DNA of 64,000 nucleotides from CBDCWA01 sp965223255 (GCA_965223255.1 CBDCWA010000002.1:372001-436000), one strand, 5' to 3'. Shown: positions 19,084-28,353, numbered from the stretch's first letter. Numbers and translations are program-made. The notes: a model not told the origin generated them from the letters alone.

Positions 19084-19380
19084 ATGACGAAGCCAAGGCG
19101 ATACAAACGTTTCAGTTCGGAGTTCAAGCGCGAAGCCATCATGCGCGCCAGCGAGGAGGGCATGACTGACAAGGCTGTGTGCGATGAACTTGGGGTAAGC
19201 ACGCGTCAATTGCGGCGTTGGCGTGATGAGCTGGCGTTGCTCGGCAAGGACGCGTTTGCCGGCACTGGCGTCACGCGCGATCAGGAGTTGGAGGCGTTGA
19301 AGCGTGAACTGGCGCAGGTCAAGAAGGAACGGGATTTTTTAAAGGAAGCGGCGGCGTACTTTGCCAAGCAGTCGAAGTGA
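19084..19380 (+). CDS. IS3-family transposase OrfA (HTH protein)
   Basis: This 98-aa HTH_Tnp_1 protein has a helix-turn-helix (KAVCDELGVSTRQLRRWRDE, about residues 31-50) and a C-terminal leucine-zipper helix (LEALKRELAQVKKERDFLKEA) that pairs OrfA with OrfAB. GGGAGG precedes ATG 19084. OrfB begins in the -1 frame at its end, with a slippery sequence at 19335-19341. Confidence 0.92.
   Translation: MTKPRRYKRFSSEFKREAIMRASEEGMTDKAVCDELGVSTRQLRRWRDELALLGKDAFAGTGVTRDQELEALKRELAQVKKERDFLKEAAAYFAKQSK
19335..19341 (+). promoter_or_regulatory. Programmed -1 frameshift heptamer
   Basis: T TTT TTA is read as gaT TTT TTA in the orfA frame, matching X XXY YYZ. Slipping by -1 gives a frame with no stop codon up to orfB, so an OrfAB fusion transposase of IS3 type would be made. 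Confidence 0.7.
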
Positions 19381-20243
19381 GATACGCCTGCATTGATCGT
19401 TGCCGCGATCTCTATCCCGTTCGTTTGATGTGCCGTCTGCTGGATGTTGCAGCAAGCGGTTATTATGCCTGGCGCAGCCGCGCCGAACCCAAACGCATCG
19501 GGCGCAATCGTGTGCTTCTGGCGAAGATCAGATCGATCCACCAGGCGAGCAAAGGGGTTTATGGCAGCCCCCGCGTTCATGCCGAGCTCCTTGCCAATGG
19601 CGTCAAAGTCGGACGCCACAAGGTCGCGCAACTGATGCGCTCGGCGCGGCTGAAGGGATGTCCCAAGCGGCGTTATCGAACGACGACCCAGCGTGATCCT
19701 GGCCAACGTGCGGCACAGAACCTGCTGCGGCGGAACTTTGCAGCCAACGGCCCTGATCAACGTTGGGCGAGCGATATCACCTATATCGCGACACGTCAGG
19801 GCTGGTTGTATCTTGCCGTCACGATGGACCTGTTCTCTCGCCGCATCATCGGTTGGTCGATGGACCGCTGGATGAGCCGACATCTGGTGGTCGACGCCTT
19901 GCGCATGGCGATCAATGCCCGTCAACCAACGGGGCCACTCATCCATCACTCGGATCGCGGCGGTCAATATGCCAGCGATGACTTTCGCAACGAGCTTGAA
20001 AGGCACGGCATCAGACCGTCCATGAGCAGCACCGGCAACTGCTATGACAATGCTGTCGTGGAAAGCTTCTTTGCCGCCCTCAAACGCGAACGTGTCAACA
20101 GAGTTCGCTACCGCACCAGGGAGCAGGCCCGTGCCGATCTATTCGAGTACATCGAGGTGTTCTACAATCGCAAGAGGCGCCACAGTTATGTTGGCAATAT
20201 CAGCCCGGACGACTTCGAAAGGCAGTCAACCGGATCTTTCTGA
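19377..20243 (+). CDS. IS3-family transposase OrfB (integrase catalytic domain)
   Basis: This 288-aa protein has the HTH_21 region and rve DDE domain. The catalytic residues are in WASDITYI, HHSDRGGQYAS and NAVVESFFAALKRE. The nominal start is GTG 19377, 1 nt before the orfA stop. Translation is more likely by frameshift from orfA. The reading frame is complete, so the element may be active. Confidence 0.93.
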   Translation: MRYACIDRCRDLYPVRLMCRLLDVAASGYYAWRSRAEPKRIGRNRVLLAKIRSIHQASKGVYGSPRVHAELLANGVKVGRHKVAQLMRSARLKGCPKRRYRTTTQRDPGQRAAQNLLRRNFAANGPDQRWASDITYIATRQGWLYLAVTMDLFSRRIIGWSMDRWMSRHLVVDALRMAINARQPTGPLIHHSDRGGQYASDDFRNELERHGIRPSMSSTGNCYDNAVVESFFAALKRERVNRVRYRTREQARADLFEYIEVFYNRKRRHSYVGNISPDDFERQSTGSF

Positions 20244-20339
20244 ACCGTCCACAAAAGACGGGCAAGATCACGACGCTGACGATCGCCCAGCGCTAAGCGA
20301 TTACCGCTAACGGGAGTGCAGCGGAATGTTGCTCGAAAT

Positions 20340-20357
20340 AGCGGACATAGGTCCGCT
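20340..20357. repeat. 18-nt palindrome, copy 1
   Basis: AGCGGACATAGGTCCGCT has 7-bp arms around 4 nt. The same palindrome with one changed loop base lies at 23140-23157, and the following bases (gtc-g-ggcaa) are also similar. It is a dispersed intergenic repeat in this genome. Confidence 0.6.
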
Positions 20358-20548
20358 GTCAGTGGCAAACCCGTCGTGGACACGTCCGGGCACGACCGGC
20401 AGAGTTTGACCCCAAGCGGTCATCCCCGGTCGTAATTCGACTTGTGATTTTGCGCCGCTTGTCTGGCCTTGAAGGTCTCTATATCACCAAGTAGCAAGTG
20501 CACTGTGTCTTGATTGCGCAGCGCGTGACACGGCGCGCACGTGTTCGC

Positions 20549-20980
20549 CTAACCCTTCAACCTGCCGGGCTCAATAATGGCCTCGCACTCTATTTCGATC
20601 ATTGCACGAGGATCTCCCAGCCGTGAGATCTGCAACAATGTACTCGCCGGGCGGTTATTCTTGAAGTATTTGAACCGTTCATCAGAGCACCTATAATATT
20701 CCTCGATGTCCGTGACGTAGGTGGTGGCCCTGACAACATCCTCGTATCCGGCTCCTGCAGCTGCCAGGACCTTGCCGATATTCTCACATGTCTGCCGTAT
20801 CTGAGTTCTCATATCTCCCGCGCCAACGAGGTTGCCGGCCTCATCCCGTGGCATCTGCCCGGATAGGTAGAGATGAGCGTGATCGCTGCCATGAATGGTC
20901 ACGACTGGAACATAAAGCAGCTCTCCGTTCTCGACACGCGCCCACACACCGCCTGGCTGCAAGAACTTTCTCTCAATCAT
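20549..20980 (-). CDS. RidA/YER057c/UK114-family protein
   Basis: This 143-aa cytosolic Rid-family protein is typical of imine/enamine deaminases that remove reactive intermediates from PLP enzymes and amino-acid or aromatic catabolism. The signatures are LYLSGQMPRDEAGNLV near residue 36, NIGKVLAAAGAGYEDVVRATTYVTDI, and a C-terminal RPASTLLQISRLGDPRAMIEIECEAI with the conserved Arg (RPAST) and Glu. It is longer at the N-terminus than RidA (about 128 aa). It may serve the upstream catabolic cluster, from which the IS separates it. Confidence 0.9.
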   Translation of the reverse strand: MIERKFLQPGGVWARVENGELLYVPVVTIHGSDHAHLYLSGQMPRDEAGNLVGAGDMRTQIRQTCENIGKVLAAAGAGYEDVVRATTYVTDIEEYYRCSDERFKYFKNNRPASTLLQISRLGDPRAMIEIECEAIIEPGRLKG

Positions 20981-21564
20981 TCCAGTGGATCTCCCCCGTC
21001 ATAAAAATTGGCTTAAAAAAAGCTGGCAAAACTTAACCGGACCTGGATTGTAGACCCTACAAGGAAGTCACATCAAGCTAGGTGTGAGTACACGCCTTTG
21101 AGCTGGTAGACCTAACTAACTGGGGGGCCTGCCTGCCCCTTCAGGCTAGCGTATGCCATTACCATTAAGGATCGTGGCAAATGCTGGTGGAAGGGCGATC
21201 CATGACAAATGCAGATGGATGGCCAAACAATTTGCTCGCTTGTCGCCAGGCGCAGACGACCGCTCATGGAGCTTCACCGAAAGGCTCAGCTAGAGCATAC
21301 TGAGGCCGCTTCTGAGGGTAGAGTAGTCCTGTTATAGTCAAACAGCTTTTTTGCCGAAGTTGCCGTATTCTTAGTTCTCGGCAGGCGCAGTGGGACTACT
21401 GCATCTGCAAACAAAACGGAATAATCGTTAAAGAGGATCTAGCCCCATTTCGAACCGCCGATAATCCGGAAGAAGGCTTGCAGGCCTCGGCGCGGTATAG
21501 TCTGACCGCGCCTGCTCCGGGGACTGGCCCGTGGCGATCTACGCGATTGGAGCTAGCGCAGACC
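20981..21564. other. Intergenic, 584 bp
   Basis: I see no gene, RNA or strong repeat here. The left part carries the upstream region of the RidA gene and the right part the likely promoter of the membrane protein at 21565. Confidence 0.5.
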
Positions 21565-22803
21565 ATGCCAATCAGCTCAACGGAATTGACGGGGTTAGCC
21601 GCTGCGCTCGGCATTGGCCTGTTGATTGGACTGGAACGCGAGCGGCGCAAGTCCTCGGGCGGTGGCCGTGCGCCGGGCGGCGTGCGCACCTTTCCCATTG
21701 CTGCTATCTTCGGCGCTATTGCCCAGATCGCTGGCGGCGGTCTGATCCTTGCTACCGCGATTTTGTCTGTCGTGACATTCGCTGCCATTTCCTATCTGCG
21801 CGCAAAAGATTCTGATCCCGGCATCACCACTGAAATCGCTCTTGTTCTGACGGTCATGCTCGGCGGATTAGCAGTGATGCAGCCCGCCACCGCCGTGGGC
21901 GTTGGTGTTGTTGCGACCGTGCTTCTCGCGGCGCGCGGTGATCTGCACCGCTTCGCACGCGACACTTTGACGGAGATCGAAATCCGTGACGGCTTGATCC
22001 TGGCCACCGCTGCCCTGGTCGTCTGGCCGCTGTTGCCTGATCGAGCCATCGACCCGCTTGGTGTGCTTAACCTCAAGAATGTGTGGACGCTTGTCGTGCT
22101 GCTCATGGCGGTTGGCGCGACGGGATATGTGGGGATGCGCGTCTTCGGGCCCAAACTTGGGTTGGTTTTCGTCGGTTTCGCTTCCGGTTTTGTTTCTAGC
22201 ACCGCAACCATTGGCGCCATGGGCGAGCGCGCAAAGAACAATCCAGATCTCTTGCTTCCCGCCGTGGCAGGCGCCATGTTGTCAACAGTTGCAACCTTCG
22301 TTCTACTTGCCGCCGTGCTGGCGGTTGTCAGCCTGCCGTCGCTCGTCGCTGTCCTGCCCGCGTTGGTTGCGGGCGGCTTGGCTTCGATCATTTTTGGCGG
22401 CGTGTTCACGCGGCGGGCTTTGAGCGGGGTCGCAATCGATACCATCGCCGCGGGCCGAGCGTTCAATCCCAAAGTAGCACTTCTGCTTGCCGGGCTAATC
22501 TCTACGTTTCTTCTGCTGACCGCCGTACTCAACAAATTTCTCGGAGCATCTGGTGCAATTATCGGCGCAGCCGTAGCGGGTCTCGCTGACTCCCAGTCAG
22601 CAGCAGCGGCAGTTGCAAATCTCGTGAAGGCCGGCCAGCTTGAAGCCAATGCCGCCGTTCTTCCCATTATTGCAGCCGTATCGACAAATACGATCTCAAA
22701 AATTGTAGCGGCCGCCGCCGGCGGGGGCCGCGCCTACGCCAAACGCGTCGTCCCGGGCCTGATCTTTGTCATTGCCTGCGTTTGGCTCGGCGCACTGCTT
22801 TAA
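21565..22803 (+). CDS. DUF4010/MgtC-SapB-family membrane protein
   Basis: This polytopic inner-membrane protein of about 412 aa has the MgtC-like opening (TELTGLAAALGIGLLIGLERERRKSSGG). DUF4010-type segments follow, with about 11 hydrophobic helices and a GFASGFVSSTATIGAMGERA motif. MgtC relatives are linked to magnesium limitation and ATP-synthase regulation; the function of the DUF4010 branch is not established. The start at ATG 21565 (MPISSTEL) gives the family N-terminus. The gene stands alone. Confidence 0.85.
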   Translation: MPISSTELTGLAAALGIGLLIGLERERRKSSGGGRAPGGVRTFPIAAIFGAIAQIAGGGLILATAILSVVTFAAISYLRAKDSDPGITTEIALVLTVMLGGLAVMQPATAVGVGVVATVLLAARGDLHRFARDTLTEIEIRDGLILATAALVVWPLLPDRAIDPLGVLNLKNVWTLVVLLMAVGATGYVGMRVFGPKLGLVFVGFASGFVSSTATIGAMGERAKNNPDLLLPAVAGAMLSTVATFVLLAAVLAVVSLPSLVAVLPALVAGGLASIIFGGVFTRRALSGVAIDTIAAGRAFNPKVALLLAGLISTFLLLTAVLNKFLGASGAIIGAAVAGLADSQSAAAAVANLVKAGQLEANAAVLPIIAAVSTNTISKIVAAAAGGGRAYAKRVVPGLIFVIACVWLGALL

Positions 22804-23668
22804 CCCAGCGAACACAGAGCCGCCCCAGCGTACCGGCCCGAGAAATGACCGGATAGGAGCCGGAGGCATGTTGGTCGGCTTTTCGTGGGACCCTCTACCC
22901 ATCAAAAGGCCAACGAGCACTACCGACTCCCCACTGAATCATTTCGACGGATTTGGCATTATGCGCCTTGCAGCAGCCACGACGCGGCAAAGCGTATGAA
23001 TGTAGGCTTTGCCGCCTGCTCACTTTTCAGTTGGCAAGTTCGCACAAAAGCAATTGGTCTCTTCTTGGCCCAACGTCGACGTCAGCCCGGAACTAGTCGA
23101 TGGCTGCTTGCGGTGGTGAGGCAGACAGTTGGGCGGAAAAGCGGACATGGGTCCGCTGTCGGCGGCAAGGCGGTAATGGAATGATCAGACTGCGACCCTC
23201 GCCTGATGACCCGAAAGAGACATTGTGGGTTTACGGAGGCGTTTATTGATAGTTTGTTGGAGCAGTTCTGAGTTCAACTAATTGCGCTATGCATCGACAT
23301 CATCGCTGTGCTGTACTTTCAATCGAAATCTCACCGATCCCTGGCCGCTGAGGAATAAACAATCGGTCCAGGTCGGAACCTGACAAACCTTCAAGTTGTT
23401 CTGATCCCCCAACAAACAATCTCCCACTTTTCTTATCGTGGAAGAGTGAGTTTGTTACGATTTCCCTAGTCCACCAAAACTAATTTTCTTCACCTGCGAG
23501 TCATCTAGCAGCCTTTGTATTGCCGTAAATCATTATTAAATCGGAAATGGTTGCGGAGCAGTTTGGTTGTATTGCGTCGCTTGTATTGGAGCCTGTTGTA
23601 CCAAATTACAGAACTCCACTCCGCAGCGCTCTTCGTTTTATGTTCGCCATTTGAGTAATTTGTTGCGA
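22804..23668. other. Intergenic, 865 bp, with one palindrome
   Basis: No gene is supported. A degenerate open stretch spans about 22885-23184 but has no recognisable domain and includes the palindrome at 23140. The right half (23200-23668) is AT-richer and featureless by eye. Confidence 0.5.
23140..23157. repeat. 18-nt palindrome, copy 2
   Basis: AGCGGACATGGGTCCGCT has the same 7-bp arms as copy 1 at 20340, and both are followed by gtc-g-ggcaa. A shorter match (GTCCGCTGCTGG) recurs in the repeats at 56861 and 63745. Confidence 0.6.
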
Positions 23669-23941
23669 TTATTTGTCTACGCGCCCGTCGGCGTAAACGA
23701 TGAAACTCGTCGCAACCGGCGAGATGAAGCGCCATAAGCCCCCGTCGTCTATTGAAATGCTCACGTGAACATACGCATCAGTGTGCTCAAGTAATTGCAC
23801 CTCGAACTGATGGAAGTCTGCGCCGTCTCCGCGCTCATACGCCACCACGTCGGGCAGTTCTTCGATAAGACGATCATATGTCTTTTGCGACCACAAGGAG
23901 ATTTCGGCGTCCAGGAGTTTTCGTAGAAATTCTTTGTTCAC
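23669..23941 (-). CDS. Hypothetical small protein
   Basis: This is a soluble protein of 90 aa that I do not recognise. The start is GTG 23941 (VNKEFL), with AAGGGGA about 9 nt upstream; a TTG seven bases further out is possible. It is acidic, with a helical N-terminal half (LRKLLDAEISLWSQKTYDRLIEELPDV) and a beta-rich C-terminal half (FEVQLLEHTDAYVHVSISID). It is probably one domain. No operon partner: the next gene on the same strand is 200 bp upstream. Confidence 0.55.
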   Translation of the reverse strand: MNKEFLRKLLDAEISLWSQKTYDRLIEELPDVVAYERGDGADFHQFEVQLLEHTDAYVHVSISIDDGGLWRFISPVATSFIVYADGRVDK

Positions 23942-24148
23942 TTTAGACAATCCCCTTTCGGCCCCCCCCCTGCAGGCAAGGTTCTTATAACATTAGGGGC
24001 TAATCTCGCCTGCGTGCAGCAAACACCGCCAAAGTGCAGAACTGCTGGCTCGACGCCTGTTTTTTTGGTCCAAGCAGCGATCAACAGACTCGCATTGTTC
24101 GCGATAGGATAACAATGGCTGAGCGCGCGCTTCCCCATGTTTCGCAAC

Positions 24149-24412
24149 TCACGATTTACCAAACCGGTCAGGCAAATAGCGGTAATGTTGCCGGTAGGCC
24201 GAATTGGATTTTTTATTCGGCGGGTCCATCGCCCAGCTCCTGACTGCCCGTTCGCTCGGCAGGGTCTGGTCTTTGCAAATTGCCCTCAATGTCTCACCGC
24301 TAGCCAACCGTTCGCATATTACCTTGGCAATCGCTGCGCTATATTTTGACGGGCGACCTCTCGTCCGTTTGCCCTTCTCTGATTTTTTTGTTCTGGCATT
24401 TTGGTCTGCCAT
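24149..24412 (-). pseudogene. Terminase-small-subunit-like HTH protein, C-terminally truncated
   Basis: This 87-aa product begins MADQNART, then has a basic stretch and a helix-turn-helix (GRPSKYSAAIAKVICERLASGETLRAICKD) like the N-terminus of phage terminase small subunit-like proteins. The usual continuation after SERAVRSW is absent. After about residue 60 the sequence is unlike the family, so the gene looks truncated or frameshifted. It neighbours a ribbon-helix-helix gene in the same orientation. This is a relic of a mobile element or a solo DNA-binding protein. Confidence 0.6.
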
Positions 24413-24443
24413 TCTCTGTCCCCTGCGTATCGATGTGCGCAAG

Positions 24444-24644
24444 TCATCGCTTGCGTCGGCGCGCCTTGACCGCTTCCGCCAACAATTCACGCACCATGCT
24501 TGAGAAATCAGGTGCATCAAGGCGATCGGCAAACACGTCTTCGATCGCATCGACCATCTCTGGCGGCAGGCGGATCATGTGCGGTTCCATGAGGGATGTC
24601 CCTTTGCGCGGTCGACCTCTTGGTCTCTTAGCTGGTCTCTTCAT
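24444..24644 (-). CDS. Ribbon-helix-helix DNA-binding protein
   Basis: This 66-aa protein has a basic N-terminal tail with an AT-hook-like GRPRKG and an RHH core (MIRLPPEMVDAIEDVFADRLDAPDFSSMVRELLAEAV) that would form a dimer. It is probably a repressor or an antitoxin; no toxin gene is adjacent. ATG 24644 follows AGGTG. It is divergent from the membrane-HTH gene. The region between them carries inverted ATTACGAAA half-sites that could be its operator. Confidence 0.65.
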   Translation of the reverse strand: MKRPAKRPRGRPRKGTSLMEPHMIRLPPEMVDAIEDVFADRLDAPDFSSMVRELLAEAVKARRRKR

Positions 24645-24679
24645 GTCACACCTATCTATATCCAATAAACATATATCAA

Positions 24680-24742
24680 ATTACGAAAGTCTGATAGAAT
24701 AAATGGGTGATATTGATCGCTCAGGTGTTATCATTTCGTAAT
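24680..24742. promoter_or_regulatory. Candidate operator pair in a divergent promoter region
   Basis: ATTACGAAA (24680-24688) and its exact complement TTTCGTAAT (24734-24742) lie 45 nt apart in the AT-rich gap between the RHH gene and the membrane-HTH gene. A TATAAT (24742-24747) overlaps the second half-site. The spacing would suit a repressor that loops or fills the promoter. Confidence 0.4.
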
Positions 24743-24852
24743 ATAATGCTATACTAATAGTACGATGCAAAGATCCACGCGTCACACCCCTCCCCAAACT
24801 ACGTAATGCGAAACGGTTTTTACCGTCGTGCCGGCGTGGTGGTCGGGACCTG

Positions 24853-25272
24853 ATGAGCAATCACCAGCAACGCTGGAAAAGGAGGATAGTGATGCTTTTC
24901 CTTTTAGCGATCGGCATCTGGTTCGCAGGCACCAGCGGGCTGACATACCTGGGGCTCAACACCTACATGGCCATGATCGTCACCTATATCGTGATGCTGG
25001 CGATTAGCTGGGACATCGAGAAGACTTGGGATTGGCTTGCGGGCACACTCCCCGAGTGGCCGGACTGGTCCGACTGGACAGCAACGGCAGCTTGCCGGAA
25101 ACCGGCAGCAGAACCGGCACCTCAGACCAAGCACGAGGCCGCGGTTATAAAGATAATTGCTCTCAAAGCTGAGCTTGGGCGACTGCCAACTCTCGATGAG
25201 ATCTACAACCGATCAGGCATGGCAAGAACGACCGCCTGGCGGGCCTTGAAACAAGTCAAGAAGGTGGCCTGA
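24853..25272 (+). CDS. Small membrane protein with C-terminal HTH
   Basis: This 139-aa protein has two transmembrane helices (about residues 14-32 and 38-52), a Trp/Pro-rich linker (WPDWSDW) and a C-terminal helix-turn-helix (LPTLDEIYNRSGMARTTAWRALKQV, about 113-137). An excellent AAAAGGAGG lies before an internal ATG at 24892, so the true start may be there (126 aa). The longer form adds a positive N-terminus that suits membrane topology. It may be a membrane-tethered regulator. The larger protein at 55140 has the same plan without obvious sequence similarity. Confidence 0.6.
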   Translation: MSNHQQRWKRRIVMLFLLAIGIWFAGTSGLTYLGLNTYMAMIVTYIVMLAISWDIEKTWDWLAGTLPEWPDWSDWTATAACRKPAAEPAPQTKHEAAVIKIIALKAELGRLPTLDEIYNRSGMARTTAWRALKQVKKVA

Positions 25273-25597
25273 CTGAAGCCCGTTGAGGCAACTCGCGGGG
25301 CTCTTTCTTTGAATGAGCTTTGAAGGTCGCGCCGGCCATTCCAACGAAAGCTGTGACATTCCAAGTTGGAATGGAGCTGCAGTCATCGGAATTTGGTTGC
25401 CCAATCTAGGATCTGCTCTAACTTCGAAGTTGAACTGGCGAGCATTGAGGCCCAAGGCACCAGCGGTGGCGAACAGGTGCTACCCCGAAGTTGTTATAGT
25501 TGCTCGATCACTGCGGCTATATCGAACGGAGGATCCTGGTCATCCTTTGGGTTGATTTAAGCGGCTTGCTTTTCGCGTTGCAAGCGGCGTCGTTCGA

Positions 25598-25780
25598 ATG
25601 CCTTTCGTTTATGGTGCCTGGAAATTGGTTGTTTATCACCTCTTGGCCAGTCCAATTTTGGCTGGCTTCTTGACGTCTAATCCGAATGAGATCCCTGTAG
25701 TCTGGTGCCTCTTTTCTGTAGCGCTGGTGCTCATTGTTGTAAGCTCTACAGTCCGACAGCTCTTCAAAGTCGAGGCCTAG
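25598..25780 (+). CDS. Possible small membrane protein
   Basis: This 60-aa open frame has two hydrophobic stretches and a basic C-terminal tail. No Shine-Dalgarno sequence was found and no family is recognised. It may be noise; it is the only coding candidate in the 593-bp gap 25273-25865. Confidence 0.25.
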   Translation: MPFVYGAWKLVVYHLLASPILAGFLTSNPNEIPVVWCLFSVALVLIVVSSTVRQLFKVEA

Positions 25781-25865
25781 TGGTTATGGCCACACGCCTG
25801 GCGACCGGCCCCACCATAACCATTAATTCAACTGTTCCGATCAGGGCAAAGATGGACATCGTTTC

Positions 25866-26693
25866 CTAGTCTTCGCGCAGTGGGGTCGAAAGAGTTAGAC
25901 CGCGCTGGACCATCCGTTGCCATCCCTCCTCTGCGGTGTCCACAATATCAAAAAGGTCAAGATCATCCGGATCGATTGCACCGTACTCTGCAAGCGTTTT
26001 AAGATCTACAACGCTATTCCAAAAGTGACGACAGAAGAGAATGACCGGCATGCCGCGAGTCTTTCGCGTCTGTTTCAACGTAAGGATCTCAAACACCTCA
26101 TCTAGCGTTCCGAATCCGCCCGGGAATACGGCCAGAGCATTTGCACGCATCGCGAAATGCATCTTACGAATAGCAAAATAATGAAAATGAAAGCAAAGGC
26201 TTGGCGTGATGAAGCTATTCGGCTCCTGCTCTGAGGGGATCTGGATGTTGAACCCAATGGAGGGCGCGCCTGCATCTGCAGCTCCTCGGTTCGCTGCTTC
26301 CATGATGCCAGGGCCACCACCTGTCGTAATGACATTTTCTCTGGGACCGTCACCGGCCGCCAAGGCGCCTCCCCGCTCGGAGACCAGCCTAGCGAACGAG
26401 CGGGCCTCTTCATACCACGCGGCCATGTTCACGGCGCTCACGCTGCCCGAATTTAGCGGCTCATGCTTTCTTGCTCCCTGGCGAGCGGCTTTGGATGTGG
26501 TCTCACGTTTGGTTCGCGAGCTTCCGAAAACCACAATAGTTGACCTAATCCGCTGATCGCGCAGCTTTATCTCAGCGCGTTCGAATTCTAAAGCCAACCG
26601 ATGTGCTCGCATTTCGTCTCGGAGCAGGAATTGGCGGTCTTCAAATGCCAGCAAGCCTTGGCAGCTTGCTGGCCGGTGCTGTTGTTTGGCCAA
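25866..26693 (-). CDS. LOG-family protein (TIGR00730-like Rossmann fold)
   Basis: This 275-aa lysine decarboxylase-like/LOG protein has the signatures GGGPGIMEAANRGA and PGGFGTLDEVFE, i.e. PGGxGTxxE, the nucleotide-binding and catalytic motif of cytokinin-riboside 5'-monophosphate phosphoribohydrolases. It belongs to the longer bacterial type with an N-terminal FLLRDEMRAHRLALEFERAE block. The start codon is uncertain: TTG 26693 keeps the full block, while an ATG at 26612 would lose part of it. It probably cleaves ribose phosphate from a nucleotide. A lone gene; 26694-27219 is intergenic. Confidence 0.85.
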   Translation of the reverse strand: MAKQQHRPASCQGLLAFEDRQFLLRDEMRAHRLALEFERAEIKLRDQRIRSTIVVFGSSRTKRETTSKAARQGARKHEPLNSGSVSAVNMAAWYEEARSFARLVSERGGALAAGDGPRENVITTGGGPGIMEAANRGAADAGAPSIGFNIQIPSEQEPNSFITPSLCFHFHYFAIRKMHFAMRANALAVFPGGFGTLDEVFEILTLKQTRKTRGMPVILFCRHFWNSVVDLKTLAEYGAIDPDDLDLFDIVDTAEEGWQRMVQRGLTLSTPLRED

Positions 26694-27219
26694 GAGGAGA
26701 TGCCTCTCATCTGAAGAACTGATTTTGGATTAGTTAGTGTTATCAGAAATTGCGTTGAGAGCTTATCGTCTTCTTCGGTATACCCTCAGTGATGAGAAGT
26801 CTGAGGATGCCATGCCCATGAACGCGAAAGCGGTGATTCAAACCATTTTCTGATGAACCTTTTATTTATATATTATAATATACTAGGCTTGGCCAAATAA
26901 GGCCAGATAGTTGGTACATTAACCGCCACTGCCTTACGACGTGGCGAACTTGGTCTTTCGCGGCCGCACGCGAAGGAACAGATCGAGGCCGGGCGCACTG
27001 CGACTCGTGACAACACCACTAACAATAATATCTACGTGCAAACCTCATTTCAGAGCCTCAATAGCGGCGTTCCCTAACGCTACTTCGATGACATCACATC
27101 CTAGCCCTTGTCGTTAACAGTCATTTATGGGCGGCTGTGTCAGCCAGGTACACGCGGCCCGATCATGAATTGATCTGGATCTCGGCGAAGTCGGCCAATC
27201 TGTGGTTTGTGAGGATGTT
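26694..27219. other. Intergenic, 526 bp
   Basis: An AT-rich patch (about 26866-26890) and a weak TGGCC-6nt-GGCCA hairpin (26890-26905) are the only structures I see. I looked for a glycine riboswitch upstream of the gcv genes and did not recognise one. It probably holds the promoter of the gene at 27220. Confidence 0.4.
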
Positions 27220-28353
27220 ATGCGAATTGGATTTCTCATCAACCCGATAGCGGGAATGGGCGGGCGTGTTGGCCTCAAGGGAACCGATGGTGTCAGCGAC
27301 AAGGCGGTCTCGCTAGGTGCCGAGCCGGTCGCCCCCGGTAAAGCGGCACAGATGCTCCGCCTGTTGCGGCGGTTAACTGACAGCGCTCTACAGCACCATG
27401 AAATCAAGTGGCTAACATGTTCCGCGACTATGGGAGAAAATGCTCTTCGGGCTGCAGGCTTCGAGGATATCGAGGTCATCTACCAGACACCTGCATCGCC
27501 AGCAGCGAGCGATACTGAGGCTGCCGTACGGGCCTTCCTTCAAGAAAGGGTTGATCTCGTCATATTTTGCGGCGGCGATGGTACCGCGCGCGATGTGGCG
27601 GCCATCACCAAGGGCAATGTACCGATCCTTGGAATACCATCCGGCGTGAAAATGTACTCTGGAGTTTTCGGAGTAACCGCAGAACGAACAGCGGAAATCG
27701 TCATTGGCTTTATTCGTGGAGATATTCCGATCGCCAAAGTCGACGTAGTTGATCTAGATGAGGAGCGCTACCGCCGGGGCGAATGGGTCATCCGCCTCTT
27801 TCACGCCGCATTGACACCGTTCGAGCCGACGCGGACGCAGTTGGCCAAAGCGTTAATTACTGAAAGCAGCGATGAAGCCGTCAAAGCTGAGATAGCAGAG
27901 GAACTGAGCACTATGATCCGTGCCGATTCCACGAAACTCTATCTATTGGGGCCAGGCAGCACAATTCAGGCCATTGCCGAGGCGCTGGGCGTCGGTAAGA
28001 CGCTCTTGGGATTTGATGCCCTCGCAGGCGAAAGACTTGTCGGCCAGGATCTCAATGAGACCGGTATTTCGAATCTATTGAACCAGTACCCTAATGCTAG
28101 CTTGATTCTCAGCCCCATCGGCGCGCAAGGCTTCGTCCTTGGCCGCGGTAATCTGCAGATCAGCCCCGAGATCGTCCGAAAGATTGGAATAGAAAACATT
28201 CTGGTCGTCGCGACGCCGGCCAAACTGCGCCGAACGCCAGTCTTGAGATTCGACACCGGCGATTCTGCCCTCGATGCGGCCTTCAAGGCGAAGCGCTACA
28301 TAAGCGTTGTGACCGGATTTCGGCGTCGTCGGCTGACAGAAGTATCACAATAA
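27220..28353 (+). CDS. ATP-NAD kinase-like protein, AcoX family
   Basis: This 377-aa protein has the NAD-kinase/diacylglycerol-kinase-like N-domain: RIGFLINPIAGMGGRVGLKGTDG and GGDGTARDV (GGDGTxxD). The C-domain has GPGSTIQAIAEALG and SPIGAQGFVLGRGN. AcoX proteins accompany acetoin dehydrogenase genes and their real reaction is not established. Here the partner is glycine decarboxylase. Start ATG 27220 with TGAGG upstream. gcvPA begins 26 nt after its stop, so co-transcription is likely. Confidence 0.82.
   Translation: MRIGFLINPIAGMGGRVGLKGTDGVSDKAVSLGAEPVAPGKAAQMLRLLRRLTDSALQHHEIKWLTCSATMGENALRAAGFEDIEVIYQTPASPAASDTEAAVRAFLQERVDLVIFCGGDGTARDVAAITKGNVPILGIPSGVKMYSGVFGVTAERTAEIVIGFIRGDIPIAKVDVVDLDEERYRRGEWVIRLFHAALTPFEPTRTQLAKALITESSDEAVKAEIAEELSTMIRADSTKLYLLGPGSTIQAIAEALGVGKTLLGFDALAGERLVGQDLNETGISNLLNQYPNASLILSPIGAQGFVLGRGNLQISPEIVRKIGIENILVVATPAKLRRTPVLRFDTGDSALDAAFKAKRYISVVTGFRRRRLTEVSQ

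Larger units (their letters stand above)
19021..20269 (+). mobile_element. IS3-family insertion sequence, apparently intact
   Basis: About 1.25 kb with overlapping orfA and orfB. The ends are imperfect inverted repeats: the left end reads TCTTCCCCCGTTTGCGTGGAC and the complement of the right end reads TCTTGCCCGTCTTTTGTGGAC. Exact boundaries are uncertain by some bases, and no target-site duplication was found by eye. A truncated copy of a closely related orfA end, including its upstream sequence, occurs at 39616-39840. Confidence 0.8.

Noticed and set aside
22885..23184. 99-aa gene between the DUF4010 gene and the hypothetical gene
   Set aside because: The frame contains the dispersed palindrome and has no recognisable domain.
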